Assembly (NCBI GenBank): GCA_914767715.1
Contig: OU612065.1
Location: 14,880,001-14,944,000 of the forward strand
Direction of reading: 5' to 3'
Source: Membranipora membranacea
Taxonomy: Eukaryota; Bryozoa; Gymnolaemata; Cheilostomatida; Membraniporidae
Length of the DNA stretch: 64,000 nucleotides
Both the position numbers and the translations under genes were made by a program. Position 1 is the stretch's first letter, and each line of letters starts with the position of its first letter. A model generated the notes under the pieces. The model was not told the origin of the DNA. It did no database searches and saw only the letters and a program-made list of their open reading frames with translations. This document shows, piece after piece, positions 12,462 through 24,591 of this stretch.

Positions 12462-14985
12462 GGCGCCGTTAGCTAATCAGCACTATCCTTTACTAATCAG
12501 TTATAATAAGCCAGCGTTTGATACCCTTTACTGCCGCCAAGACTTCTATAGCCAAGTGTTGTCGAACTGATGATGATGTTCGATAGACATGACCATGCTC
12601 TCTGCCTTTGCTGCTGATTAATTAGACCATGTATAATCCAATGTTGTAGTGAGCACGAGAGAACATGCACCTCGAGCTGGTGCACGCATAAAATGAATCC
12701 AATAATTTTCTGCTGCAGCAGATCTTAGCTTTATTATTATTAGTCTCATACAGCCTGGCGTTTTGGTATCAACAATGGATTTTCTTTCATACTGGCACAC
12801 AGTTGTTGAACATGACGTAGCCAGAAAACTATAATTTCTGAATATGAGCTTGCTCATTGGTTACAAACTTATTAGTAGTATTGAACAGCCCTGCAGCCAT
12901 CAATCATTGAATAGTATCACACATCGACAGAAGTCCTTGTTTTAATGAAGAGCATTATTATCTAATAGTAATGGTAATAGTAATTTTCCATATATCATTG
13001 GTGAATACTGTGGAAAAGGGGAGCTGATATTCTTCTATTATTTGGTTTAGTGCATACATACAAGTCATGTCTATCAGACTTTAAACAGAATAATGTTTTT
13101 CCTGTATACCCGTCTATATGATTTCTCCTCATCCTATTTAAAGCAATCTGTTTTGACTCAATTGTCCACACTGGACGTGGGTCCTGAACAGTTACATTTC
13201 TGTTTTCATGTGGAATATGTAGTTCTGCTACCCTATTATTGTCATCAGTCACTGTGTCCTAATCGTGGCTCTCTTTATCATTAGGTTCTGCTACCTTATT
13301 GGCATACACGTATATTGTACATATTGGCTTGCAAATAAACATTCAGCGCATTTTGTCTCAGAAGCCGAAGTCAAGAAAGCTTAAATTTCCATATAGAATT
13401 GTTCTTCTCTATTAAACATCACTATGGGTTTTGATTTTTGCAGACAAAATGTGTTGAGAGGCTTTGATGACAAGGCGTATCGCTTTTGGTTCTTTTAAAA
13501 CACATGCCTAAACTTAAATCACATGAAATCTAATAGCTTTCTGAATTTGATTGCATTTCGCCAAGATTCAATCACGTTCCATTTAGAAAGCTCAGTCCAA
13601 TAAAATTAAAACAATAGGAAACATTTGAGTTGTTTAGATCTATTTTTCATGCACACTCAAGTGCACCATATAAACAAACTAAGCTAATATTTCACTGAAA
13701 TAAGCCCTTAGGGCAATCAAGTAATTTTAATTTCAGCTGTTGGCTGTTACTGAGTTTTCAAACCTGTAAAGTATTACAATTTGGTTAATTCAGACTAATT
13801 CCTTTTTTGTAAACAGTAGTTACATAATCAGATACCTGATCTTATCTGGAAACCTTGTAACAATAATCTTTTGGAAACCCCAAGTACTTGAATAAGGGGT
13901 TTTCAGAGGGATAATGACGTAAGTTAGTTGTGGGAGGGTGAACCTGCTATTTATAACACGGCAGATATTAAACCTAAACTGTTATTGAGTCTTTACATTA
14001 AGCTCACACAACAAGCATATAACACTGTGTTTGATTGTTACATATTGAGAAAACATTCACTTTGAAGAATTACTGTTACATGTATCCAAAATATTTTTCC
14101 ATACTTGAGAAAGACAAGTTTTAAAATGATTGACAGTAAACTGCACTGGGGATATAAAAAGTTGCCCTCTCTGACAGAAATAGAGGAAAACTCCCATTCC
14201 TAGACGTGTTTTAGAAGTTAGATCAGGGGGTTTGGAAGATATCCCACCCTCCCTGGATAGATGACCAAGACCGGATTTTTTGTCGATGGCATAGCCCTAG
14301 ATAGATTTAGTATAACCTGAGATGGATTCTCCACTCACATTGTAACACAATCAGACATATACTACTACAAGATATTGTCGGGACTACACCAGATGGCAAT
14401 TTGATTCCTTGTGAGTGAGTATCTGTTTTATAACATCAGTAACAATAATGGCTTGATGTTTTTATACAGTTATACACAACAAATCCGTAGCCTGTGAACA
14501 ATTTTGAACAGTTGTATAACATTTCCATTATTTAACTTGGATGTGTTTTGAAAATAGATCTGATGCATTTGTTTTTTTGTTACAATTGAACACAATGGAA
14601 CCAGGGAGGATGGAACCTGATGGAACCAAGGAGTAACTCCTTGCTCCTTGATGTAATTTATGCAGACCTTTAAGTTATTTTGGTTTGGGACATACAAACT
14701 ACTTTGAGAATTGTGTACAGAATGGCTCAATTTTATGTTCGACCCTAGCCTGTCTTGATAGCCTAGTTCGACCTAAACACTTTAAAACCACTGAACTCAA
14801 TAGTAAAACATGTGCTAAAAACACCCTCTGCAGTATTGAATGTATTCCTTCAAGATAATACACGGTAAAATTTATGGTTGGATTGGAACGACATAATTAA
14901 CATAGGATAGGACGCGTGGGATAATAGCTCTGAAGACCTGAACACCCATAGTTCAAGCAAAGAATAAAATTCGTGTGCCCCTCTC
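12462..14985. other. Kv1 5' flank and intergenic DNA
   Basis: No confident gene. A minus-strand ORF at 12995-13252 (85 aa, containing HENRNVTVQDPRPVWTIES) is not recognised and lacks supporting splice context, so I leave it unannotated. A palindromic 17-mer lies at 14627-14643. Kv1 promoter elements should lie just above 12461, but no clear TATA box was seen. Confidence 0.4.
14627..14643. repeat. 17-bp palindrome, copy 1 (inverted orientation)
   Basis: CAAGGAGTAACTCCTTG is a perfect palindrome around one central base. It is the reverse complement of the copies at 52399-52415 and 59927-59943. Unlike those, this copy is not flanked by matching direct repeats; the sequence CTCCTTG follows it immediately. 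Confidence 0.7.
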
Positions 14986-15090
14986 ACCCTCCCTGTTGTA
15001 CCAGCAGGGAGGGTGGGATATACCACCCTCCCTGCTGCCGGGATAACTGGGAGCAGGGAGGGTGGGATCCCGCCCTCTCTGCTGTGAGTA
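14986..15090. repeat. cluster of inverted CACCCTCCCTG / CAGGGAGGGTG repeats with G4 motif
   Basis: Two adjacent hairpins are built from the same 11-bp word: CACCCTCCCTG near 14988, its inverse near 15004, the word again near 15024 and the inverse again near 15054. GGG(AGCA)GGG(A)GGG(T)GGG at 15049-15066 fits the G3N1-7 quadruplex rule. Single related words occur near 14243, 2007 and 35978-36007, so it is a dispersed short repeat. Confidence 0.6.
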
Positions 15091-16352
15091 GTTAGGTTAG
15101 ACTACTTTCAAAGTTGTCTGCTCCCAATTCCCAATAGACAAAAATAAGTGGACTTGCTACAAATGATGCTGTCTATCTTTTGTATTTATGGGCATTTACA
15201 AGATTTTGTTGATACTATGAAATCCAAATCAATTTCTTCAAACGTCGTGATTAAATCTTTGACATGTACAAATACCTTACTATTGCTATACAAATTAATA
15301 TTCAGTACAAAATATGGCTTAAAATCAACATGTTTTTGTTGCGCATGAACTTCCATAAAGTCGAAAGTGAGTAAAAGATCAAAGCAATAAGTAGAGATGA
15401 AAAAAATGTTTTAACACATATTTTTTGTCAATTTTGTATTATCTTCATTTAAGGTACTTCTAACATTGTCAGCTTCGAAGGGAAAAGGTAAGATTGATTT
15501 CCTGATGACGAAAAATACTCCTAACATGTAGCAAAATGGCACATCCCATGGGCCATATCAATGCAAAAATTGTCTAGCTAATAATAATAAAGCAGTGACT
15601 CGTGAGTGGTGGTGGTCTTTCATTTCAATCAAATTCTTCGATGAAGAATAATCGATGGACAATGCATTACTATTATCTTTTATATGTAATGGTCGTGCAT
15701 TTTGATTTTTTGATATATGATGTAGCTAGATGTAATAGTTGAATGGAATATGTAAAGGAACAATTGCCTACATAAAATTTGACCCTCTTGAAAATTTTGT
15801 TTCATAAACTAAAAGTAAAACCTCCCACCCTTGATCTTTTCTTTCTTAGAAACAATACAATGTGTCCTTGCTTGGGCCTATCATATATATGCATATGTAT
15901 CTTGCTATCTATAGAGTAGTTAAGATAGATAAAACGCAACTCCAGTGCCTTTGAGTTTGATACCTAATCAATATCATCATAGCTAGGTAGCCTATCTGGA
16001 GTTACTAGCTGTGTTTATTAGAGCATGTATTAAATGCCTATCCATGTCCTTGATCAACTATCATAACCATGCCTGAAACTCATGCTGCCTATGAATCAAA
16101 ATAGATGAGATGTATGAAACTTGGACAAGACAGAAAGTATCAAATGTTATTGAAAGAATGCTGGGGTTATCGCCATGGACACGAGACTGAGGGAATAGCA
16201 ATGTTAGGACTAATCTTTTGTAGCAATGAATCATATTATACAAATAAGTTCATATGTTCATGTTCTAATTAAAGCTTGGCCATTGAGAAAAGAACAAAGA
16301 AAGTAAGTTTTTTCGCAGAAGGGCATTATTGCATGATGTAGGCCTAACCTAA
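15091..16352. other. intergenic DNA
   Basis: No gene, RNA or repeat structure that I can support; AT-rich. Confidence 0.4.
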
Positions 16353-16548
16353 TTTAAAGTGTGGAAACCAAGGATCTAGAAGGGTCTAGAGTATGTTGTC
16401 TCCCCTGTTACGGGTTAACACTTTAATATCTTTGCCTACACTTCCGTTGTCCGATACTGCATTTTGATCATTTGTAGTGTAAGTAGAGTAGCCTTGTAAC
16501 TGTTCTAGGTAAGCCTGGGCTATACATCCTAGGCAGGCAGGGCCAGGC

Positions 16549-16857
16549 AGGCAGGGTGGCGTAGTGGTTAGGATTCAAGCCTCTCAATCTGAGAGTTGTA
16601 GGTTCGAATCCCGGTCGCTACCCATTCTGCTGAAGGGGGTGAGCTCTCCGATCAATGGCCTAGCTTGCCCACCCTTACCTTGTACAAGGGTGCGCTAATT
16701 AGATGAGTCGTATCATGTATCATCAATCTTATGTATCATGTATCATCAATCTTACGTATCATGTATCATCAATCTTATGTAACCATATTCTCATTTACCC
16801 CGAAAGGGGCACTGAATAGGAAATGAAGTTCATATTATTATTATTATTATACTGTAA
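16549..16857 (+). mobile_element. tRNA-derived SINE with (ATT)n tail
   Basis: The head 16555-16622 resembles a tRNA. A 7-bp acceptor stem pairs GGTGGCG with CGCTACC (one G-T), the A-box-like part is GCGTAGTGGTTAGG, the anticodon-like stem is CTCT/AGAG, and the B box is GGTTCGAATCC. The T-stem is imperfect and the anticodon loop lacks the usual T33, so it is not a functional tRNA. The body contains a 23-bp unit repeated three times (16710-16778). The element ends with GGAAATGAAGTTCAT followed by an ATT microsatellite, a LINE-like 3' tail. Confidence 0.8.
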
Positions 16858-16911
16858 GTGGATCATAATTTAAATCTGAATCTGTGACAGGGGAGATAAC
16901 ATACTCTAGAC

Positions 16912-17355
16912 CAGGGGTGCCCAACCTTTTCTCTCACATGAGCCATTTAAAAAATCAATCACACCAAATGAGCTGACCACGTCGCATCACGTGTAGACAA
17001 CATAAAAACAGTCTGTGATATATATGTATCATATTCATTCATGTATAAGTGCTGGCAAAATTACCAAAGCAAAGTCACTGTGTGAGATTCTGGTCATATG
17101 AGGCGCCCTGGAGTTTCGTAAGCATTTTGCAAATTTTTATAAGTAATTTGGAAAATTTAGGTTGGCAAGTCTGCAAGAAGACAACTCTACACACATATAT
17201 ACAATGCAGGCACCCAGTACAATGAACTTGTAAACACTATACATACATTTAATGTACATGCATGAATTGAATGCATGCATGAAATATTAAAATGAGCTAC
17301 CCAAAAAGCCAAAATGAGACGAGGTGGCTCATGAGCCATAGGTTGGGCACCCCTG
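16912..17355. mobile_element. non-autonomous hAT MITE, 444 bp, with perfect 8-bp target duplication
   Basis: The termini are 15-bp perfect inverted repeats CAGGGGTGCCCAACC, a typical hAT end. A second inverted word lies just inside (CATGAGCCA). The element is flanked on both sides by CTCTAGAC (16904-16911 and 17356-17363), the 8-bp target duplication expected of hAT transposases. There is no transposase ORF. It is inserted into the right arm of the older inverted-repeat element. Confidence 0.9.
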
Positions 17356-17800
17356 CTCTAGACCCTTCTAGACCCTGGGTTTTCGGACTTAAAATCAGGT
17401 TACATCATTCAATAATGTTTATTGTTCATTGCAATGGCTTTGATATGCACAGTGGTTGTTTTTTGCTTTCCTAGACACTTTAATAGTTAGAAAGGATAAT
17501 TTAGAAATTGCTAAATGTGTCCTGAAAGATTAGCAGTGACATGAAAAGAGATGGGACCCAAAACAACTGCAGTGCTACTATTGAAAATAAGGAAAATAGA
17601 ATTTTAAATGCCATGCTTCTGATAAAAATCTGATAATTATATATTATATATATATTTGGGTATAAGTGATTGTGTATTCACCATATTTCATGTGAATTTT
17701 GAGGTCGGCCTAGATCGAGCTGAGTTGTCACCTCTTTGCTCGATCTCGAAATATGCAGTCGTTCCCATGTTAAAGCTGAGAAAAAAACATCAAAAAAATC

Positions 17801-17882
17801 TGCCGCCGCCGGGATTTGAACCCCGGCCTCCCGCGTCAGAGTCTTTGATGCTAACTGCTCGGGCTCGCTATAGTGCGAGCTG
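17801..17882 (-). repeat. tRNA-like SINE fragment
   Basis: The minus strand contains a perfect T-arm (CCGGG-GTTCAAAT-CCCGG) preceded by a degenerate A-box-like stretch. The acceptor ends do not pair, so I read it as a SINE relic, not a tRNA gene. Flanking words GAGGTCGGCC and its near-inverse at about 17950 suggest a larger repeat of about 250 bp. Confidence 0.5.
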
Positions 17883-17963
17883 AACCTTGGAGCTCAGGGC
17901 TACCTCGGAGGCAGTTCCATAGCTCGAACCTAAGGCTAATAAGCCTCAAGTCGACCTCAAACC

Positions 17964-19246
17964 TACCATGGAAATGCAGTGATTGGCAAGTAAAAGACAC
18001 TACTTGTCTTTGTCTGTAATTGTTTGATGACTGACATGGTATCGGTGATTTTTATTTTTGGGCACCTTTATATGGGGCCGTGATTGTATGACAGACATGG
18101 CCGTTTAGAAGGTTATCACTTACGAATCTAATCAAATTAGCTATCTTTAATGTAATAAAAAGAAATCAACCTGGGTTTTGGCGCCCTGCCTTTCACCTCT
18201 ATAAATAGTCACAAAATGGAAATGCAACCGGCCTCCATTAAAGGGCAACCAAGGTTTCGCAGCAATGCATTAATGGGTAGCAAATAATGTGCTGGGCAGC
18301 ATCAGCTTTGTGCATTACGCGATGCAAAACTCAAAGTAGTTGCTGACTCTAAGCTGGGTAACACTTCAGTTTAGGGGAGGTTCCAAGACTTTGCTGTAAT
18401 AATTATAGAGCACAGGCTAAATAATAACAGGAACAGGAAACTGCTATGTGGTATTCTCTTTTAGCTGAGTTTGAGTACCCTGATGGAAGAAATGTTTCAC
18501 AAGAATTCTGGCTGAATAATCATCCGAATTATATTTTGTCTTTTTCCCCATGCAGAAGGTGCAATCTGCTATTAATCAATGGCCATCAATGAGAAGTTGT
18601 TTGAAACCTTGGTTGCCCTTTAATGATTTCGCTCAGAATGATTTGAATATACAACTTTGGAATAGAATTTCCTCTCCAACCTCAAATATGCGATAGAATA
18701 ATGCCTACTTCATATTGTTTTTGACATAAAATGGAAAAAAATATTTATAACCTTCTGTTATTTTGAAAAAAGTAGAAACAAAGACATAGGCATCTCATTG
18801 ATGTAGCTTTAAACTTAAATATAATTTATTCATAGTCTGATATACAACAGCAGGGAGATTTTTCAATTCTATCCAACTTAGATTATACGCTATTTGCAAA
18901 GCCTTACAATTCTCTTCTCAGTGACATGAGTAACCTGTGCCTATCTAAACAGCATTTGAAGCGTTACGCAATGATGCTGTTGTAGCCTAATTGCTGAAAT
19001 GCTAATGAGCAGCTCAGTGTGAATGAGAGCTATGATCAATACTTATAGCAAGAGCAGATAATGTAAACACGTTGTGTCCATACTTTTAATTACAGCTTCC
19101 ACCCATTGATCAACTGTCAGGTTGTGCATTGCAAGGTACATGAGTACTTAACAAATCAGCTATACTTTTCTCTATTTAGTGAATTTTTTTGTCAGTAAAT
19201 ATTTCTATACAACACAATTATTTAACCCAATACGTCTTCGTTTTCA
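17964..19246. other. SNRNP70 5' flank and 5' UTR intron
   Basis: No coding sequence was found. An acceptor (CGTTTTCAG) at 19240-19248 directly precedes the 5' UTR of SNRNP70, so at least one non-coding upstream exon and the promoter should lie in this stretch. Confidence 0.45.
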
Positions 19247-19354
19247 GGCTAAAAGCAGATCCCTTGTGATTGTTCAGTGAGTTTTGGCGAGACTTGGCCT
19301 TCTCAGCCTTCGCGCAGTACTACATCTTGATACTCAGAAGAAGAAGTAGCCACA

Positions 19355-22300
19355 ATGACACAGTTTCTGCCGCCTAATTTACTGGCGCTGTTTGCTCCGC
19401 GCGACCCCATACCCTACCTGGCACCTACAGCCAAACTACCTCATGAAAAGACCACCCCAGGATACGCTGGAGTAGCGCAGTTTATGACAGATTTCGAGGT
19501 AACTTTTATACACTTACCTTGAAGGTTCAGCATTCAGTGTGAATGGACCACATGGCGCAGACTGTGTTCTTGGTATAGTACCAACTGATCGTGCTCTTTG
19601 TTTAGAAGGTCTTCTTTCCTGATTAGCTTTCTGCTCTGACTTAAATGATATAGAACTATATCTGCGTTTCTCCTTTTGGCGATTTATCTTACGTGCTGTT
19701 AATTTCCTTTCATGTAAATAAGCCTCCTTAGCTTCGACATCTCTCATACGAAGCATTTCTTCTATCCAATAAATATCGTCGCATTTCGCGATGAGCTTAG
19801 ACCATAGCCTCATCTCCTCTGCCCTTCATGCCCTTCAGCCTGTTCGAGTCGACGCATCTTAACTTTTACCAGCTGCTGCTTTTATTATATCTTAACAACA
19901 AAAGTTTGACATATGAGCAAGATGTTATGTAAACCTAAAAATATCTGCTGCATTAACAGTCTTTACTGAGAAATATTTACCTTTATTTCAATTAAGAGCA
20001 CACACAGACCATCTGATCATCATATAGACAGGTTTAGTCTGCTAATTGTTCAGTGTTGAGAGGCTTGCAGATTTATTGAAGATCTGTCTGTGCAAATATA
20101 AATACATGTAAGGCCATTAGCAAGTATAAATAGAGTATCTTTATTAATCATCCACCCCCATAAACTCATTTATCCTCTTTTCCTTTGTTGCACTGCTTCC
20201 TCATTTTCACCTATAGAAAACATTACCTTTTCTGCCAACAATGCTGGGCATGTTTGTCGGATTTGGGGAACCATTGTTCATGTTGTGAGCGAATATGATT
20301 ATATATCTGAAGCTCCCTTTCTGTCATTTAGGATCCAAGAGAGACTCCAGCTCCAACCAGAAGTGAAACAAAGGAGGAAAAGAAAGATCGTATGGTAAGT
20401 TTTAACCTATACAACACCCATCCTCTCATGCGCCAAGGTTATTTATGTTTGACAGAATTGAGCAGTGGGTTCCAAGTATGTCAGCTCTAGAGTGAAAAAT
20501 AGCATTGCCCTCTTCTATCATGTAATTAACAACTCTGTGGAATTTTTTAATCCTTTAATCATCTAATTAATTTCAGAGAAGAGAAAAGGCCGAACAGGTG
20601 GCTTATAAGCTGGAGCAAGACCTGGCTCTATGTAAGTATTTATATTCACTGCCACTCTGATCAGAGGTAGAGTAGAAACAAACTCTATATATCAGTTAAG
20701 CTTGAATCCATAAAAAAATACTAAGATGAGATTTTGTTTACATTCCAGACCCAAACATGAAAAAACCTAAACTGTGGTAAGTAAATGATGCCTGCTCATC
20801 TAGAGTAATTTGTTCTCTTATTACAGGGGATCCACAAGCTAATGTCGGACTCACAGAAGATGCATTCAAAACGCTGTTTGTCGCACGCATTGTAAGTTAT
20901 ATCACTGCTAATAGTAAATAAAAAGTTGTTGTTGTTGTCAATGTGTGTTATGAAGAATATCAATTTTGCTTGGTCTATACTACTTGCCAGGTCACACACT
21001 GTTTACTGTTGCAAAGGAGAAGGTATGTTTGAAGTACTGTTCCATATTTCCTGTTTCTTGTAAGAAAGATTTCATTGACTACACAATCATTTCCAAGGAT
21101 ACACAAAACATGTTTATTTCTTTTTTCAGAATTTTGATACCAGCGAGTCCAAGTTGAGGAGAGAATTTGAAGTCTATGGCCCCATCAAAGCAGTAAGTGT
21201 ATTAAGATTTGCTTTTACTAAACATCCTGGAGTCGATCATTATTGATAACGATATGACAGATTCTCGCCTCAGGCTTTATCACCAACCAGAGCTCTGATC
21301 ATTACCATTATGTTGGAACCTTCATGAATGCTTGTTATAAAAAGTCTACACTACTAGCTTAGTAATAATACATCCTGTTTGATCCAAGTTGCCTTTATTA
21401 CTCATTATCAGCGACTACCACACTACTGATAAGCCGCTTATTAGATAGAGGACAACTCTTTATGCAGACAAGCTTCATAAAATTTGATATATCTATGGCA
21501 AAAATTGACTGGCAACTGGAGCAATGCTCTCACTATACAATGTGATTTCTCAGTGAAATGAATAACAAATTTTACGTAACATATTCTGCCAACCGCTCAA
21601 TTCTTCGATAGCGAACAACAATAAAGATGAATCAACCAGGCAATGTATCCAAATAATGTCACATTTCTTTGCCATTTTAGATCAGAATGGTACATGATGT
21701 GGACAACAGCAAACCCAGAGGTTATGCCTTCATAGAATACGAGCAGGAGCGCGACATGCATTGTAAGTAGCTAATAGAAAAGTTGCTTGTCAGCATACGC
21801 ATTGCGAAATGAAACAGCAGCGCAAATTGAGTCAAGCGGTGTTAATTTTCTCTTTTTTTGCTGTGATCGTATAATACTGTGATGTACACTTTATGAATTT
21901 TTTGAGGCATTATTTCTCTCGGGTCTGTGGGCTTTAGAGGAGTCAGCTTCAGTAAAGGAGCAAAGGGACAGGTAAAATATAACACAACACAGTACTAGCA
22001 GCAACATAATGCCCACCAGGTAAAACCCGGTCTTCAATATGGTAAGAAAAAAAAAGAAACATAACAAGACATCAATGTTTCATTAACATACCAAAATTAC
22101 AATGAATATATCTTCATAGATTGGGACTGCATGCATGAGAGAAAGCCTAGCGTGTTCCAGCCAATCTTTGGGTCAATGCGGTCCTTCAGATAGTTGGAGA
22201 AGTTGTTGCTAACTGTGTGTTATTATTTTTGCTGTAGCTGACCAGGCCCAGCTGCCGGTATTGACATTATACCCATGCAGTCGAATGTGACTATGGGTCA

Positions 22301-24591
22301 CGGTTGATTCTCTCACTCATTACAATCAGACAAATTGACTAGGTTTGTATGGTTGGTAAGCTTAGAGACAGTGCAAGAGGCATTGGAAACTCCAGGCTCA
22401 GAATTATAATTTTATATTCATGTGTTTTGGACTGCCTAAACAACCGCATATTGAATTGAAGAGCCAGCTTAGGATAACTTCTCTTTTGGCGCGAATTGGT
22501 CCATGAAATGGGTAGTTTTCAGGGGAACCTTTTTGTTCGGATTGGGTGGATAGGGAGGAGAGACTGAGGATGAACAATCAATAAGATTTTTTTCAAAACA
22601 ATAGACAGCAAAGATAGAATTGTGATTTGCTGCGGTGTCCTGGGTCTTTGAATGCGGCAAACGAAGCATTGATTCACCAATTTAAAAGTGGTAGATTAAC
22701 CTAACTGACATTATCCCTTGTGAATGTAATAGCTATGCAGTGGTCTGAGATTTTGATTGAGTGAGTTTTTTATATTATGAAATAATCGGGTAAGTCGGGT
22801 AAGTAGTTAGAGCATCTACTCTACACTACCGACTATTGATGATTCATCACTGCTGCACTGCCTGTGCTGCTGCTGCTTACCACGCAGTAAGTTCCATCTC
22901 ATTAATATTCCTCAAATACGGCTTCACCAAAAAAACACAACAATTCGGAACCAAGGCAAAATTAGTAGGATGTTTCATGTTGCAGGTGAGGTGTTGCAAT
23001 GGGACCTGTAGCGGGCTCGCTGGGTCAATCTTGTTTCGGTGGATCTAGGATATGAACCAAACATCTCTCTTCAATTTGGCCGCGCTGCTATCCTAGATCT
23101 AAGAGACCTCTTGGCTCATGTTATTTATTCGGAGATGGTTTTATTTATATTTTCAGCTGCTTACAAACATGCAGATGGTAAAAAGATTGATGGCAGGCGT
23201 GTACTTGTTGATGTAGAGAGAGCCAGAACAGTGAAGGGATGGAGACCTCGTAGACTGGGTAAGTCCTCACTCTCTTTAAGTATTGAAACGCTGGCGATAA
23301 ACGTCTATAATTTGTAATTTTTGTACATCGTTAAAACATGTGTAAGAACATGACTCTCATGAAATGTTGTGTCCAATGAAATGATATCCAAGTTTTATTT
23401 TCCGAAAGCAGATGATGATATGGCTGTTTAGTTAATACATGAATGTCATTTGAATCAGGTGGAGGATTAGGAACAACACGTAAAAGTAAAGAAGAGGAGA
23501 GGGCAGAGGAGCCTCCTGCAGCAGAGAGAAGAGAGAGGTCGAGATCTAGAGAGCGGAGGAGGCGATCGAGATCTCCTAAACGTAGATCACGTAGCAGAGA
23601 GAGGCGTAGGAGTAGAGACAGGGGGGATAGAGGAGGAGAAAGGGGTGCAGAGAGAGGCGGAGAAAGAGGTGGAGAAAGAGGTGGTGAAAGAGGTGGTGAA
23701 AGAGGTGGAGACAGAGAAGGTTAGAATGGAGTTTACATTGACAAGTAACTTTTTGACCTTCCAAATTGGTTTGACAAGATTACACATTTAGTGAGTGAGT
23801 TGATGTATTTATAAAAAAGATGCCTATGAAATTATGAACACCTGCCGAGAGCAACAAAAAATCGATTTGATTAAGAGTTGTGTCCTCCATCGGTGGAGCG
23901 CATAACTCTCAGAGCTGTGCTCTTCACACAATAATACTTAACAAGGTACTTGTGATCATTTGAATTACAGCAGTGGCTGAAAGGAAAAGGAGTAGGTCAC
24001 GAGAACGCAGGAAGAAGAGAAGTAGATCACCAAGAGAAAGGAGGAGAAGCAGAAGTAAAGATAGAAAGAGGAGCCGCAGATCCAGATCTAGAGAGAAAAG
24101 GAGGGACAGAGACGGGGAAAATGTTAAAATCAAAACTGAGAAGGTTTGTCATATATAATGTCCTGCAGCAGAAATTATCTCTTGTTGTCTTATCGCCTAA
24201 CCTGGGCAAGTTTAGCTTGGCTAAAAAGAGAAAATAAGAAGTTTCATATCATCCTCATTGAAATGGAGAGAGTTGTCCTCTCTTGGGTACAGGTACTGGG
24301 ACCCATAGTACTCATGCCGCGCCCTCTACCCATTCCTGCTGTAAACCCGGTTACTCTTTATACAAGGAGTTAACACCCTTCACTTAAAGTTGATGAGGTC
24401 TGCAGCTTTATTAATGAATTGTTTATTTTTTTCAGACTGATGATGGATATCCAGGAAGTGGAGATATACCGACTAATGGTGACATGGATAATGGCGGTGA
24501 CAAGGAAGCTGCACCCCAACTACCCGAGGGAGAGTCACAAGAGATCACTGATTATCCTCCTCCTGAAGAAGTGAAAGCAGAAGATGATTAG
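19355..24591 (+). CDS. SNRNP70: U1 small nuclear ribonucleoprotein 70 kDa (U1-70K), 387 aa
   Basis: The U1 snRNP core protein, which binds U1 snRNA stem-loop I and helps define 5' splice sites in the nucleus. There are ten coding exons: 19355-19498, 20332-20394, 20577-20631, 20827-20891, 21130-21192, 21681-21762, 23157-23258, 23459-23719, 23971-24143 and 24436-24591, all with GT-AG sites and agreeing phases. The N-terminus [20 protein letters not shown] is nearly identical to the vertebrate protein. The RRM has RNP2 LFVARI (104-109) and RNP1 RGYAFIEY (143-150), followed by [19 protein letters not shown]. The C-terminal half is Arg/Ser- and Arg/Glu-rich, with an RGGE tandem tract from a 12-bp repeat (about 23640-23715). 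It is somewhat shorter than the human protein (437 aa). A non-coding 5' exon precedes the acceptor at 19247. It is convergent with the ropporin gene. Confidence 0.97.
19518..19813 (-). CDS. antisense ORF in SNRNP70 intron 1, possible first exon of a nested gene
   Basis: A basic, helix-prone ORF begins [20 protein letters not shown] and runs to a strong donor (TCAAG/GTAAGT) on the minus strand at 19518, just before its own stop. An in-frame TGA lies 15 nt upstream of the ATG, so the ATG is a plausible start. It contains RTQSAP and many Lys/Arg. No downstream exon of matching phase (2 nt left over) was located. I do not recognise the family. It may be a nested antisense gene or chance open frame; the exact donor raises my estimate. 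Confidence 0.35.
20749..20776 (+). other. candidate 28-nt frame-shifting micro-exon in SNRNP70
   Basis: The segment is bounded by ACATTCCAG and GTAAGTAAA, both good splice signals. Exon 3 (ends with one leftover T) joins directly to exon 4 (starts GGGATCC) to give the conserved TGG GAT CC (WDP), so the 28-nt piece is not part of the normal frame. Including it would shift the frame and reach a TAA within six codons in exon 4. It could act as a poison exon. Confidence 0.4.

Larger units (their letters stand above)
16353..17395. mobile_element. DNA transposon relic with about 60-bp terminal inverted repeats
   Basis: The left arm 16353-16413 (core TCTAGAAGGGTCTAGAGTAT, then GTTGTCTCCCCTGT) is matched in inverted orientation by 16883-16911 plus 17364-17395 once the inserted hAT MITE and one target duplication are removed. 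The interior has no ORF. A SINE (16549-16857) sits inside, and a hAT MITE (16912-17355) sits in the right arm. This is therefore the oldest of three nested insertions. Its superfamily and target duplication are not determined. Confidence 0.65.

Noticed and set aside
10871-12476. Extra ORFs opposite or within the Kv1 gene
   Set aside because: Shadow frames of a well-conserved coding exon; no independent protein features.
16555-16622. tRNA gene on the plus strand
   Set aside because: The acceptor stem pairs and a B box is present, but the T-stem and anticodon loop are wrong, and the sequence continues into a SINE body with an ATT tail.
16710-16778. CRISPR-like array
   Set aside because: Three directly abutting 23-bp units without spacers, inside a SINE; the genome is eukaryotic.
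20749-20776. Constitutive SNRNP70 exon
   Set aside because: Including it destroys the conserved WDP codon and frame; exon 3 to exon 4 joining is exact without it. Kept only as a possible regulated exon.
22469-23048. ORFs in SNRNP70 intron 6
   Set aside because: No family resemblance or splice context; chance open frames in a 1.4-kb intron.
23576-24209. Leu/Ser/Phe-rich minus-strand ORFs
   Set aside because: Antisense of the Arg/Ser/Glu repeats in SNRNP70 exons 8-9.
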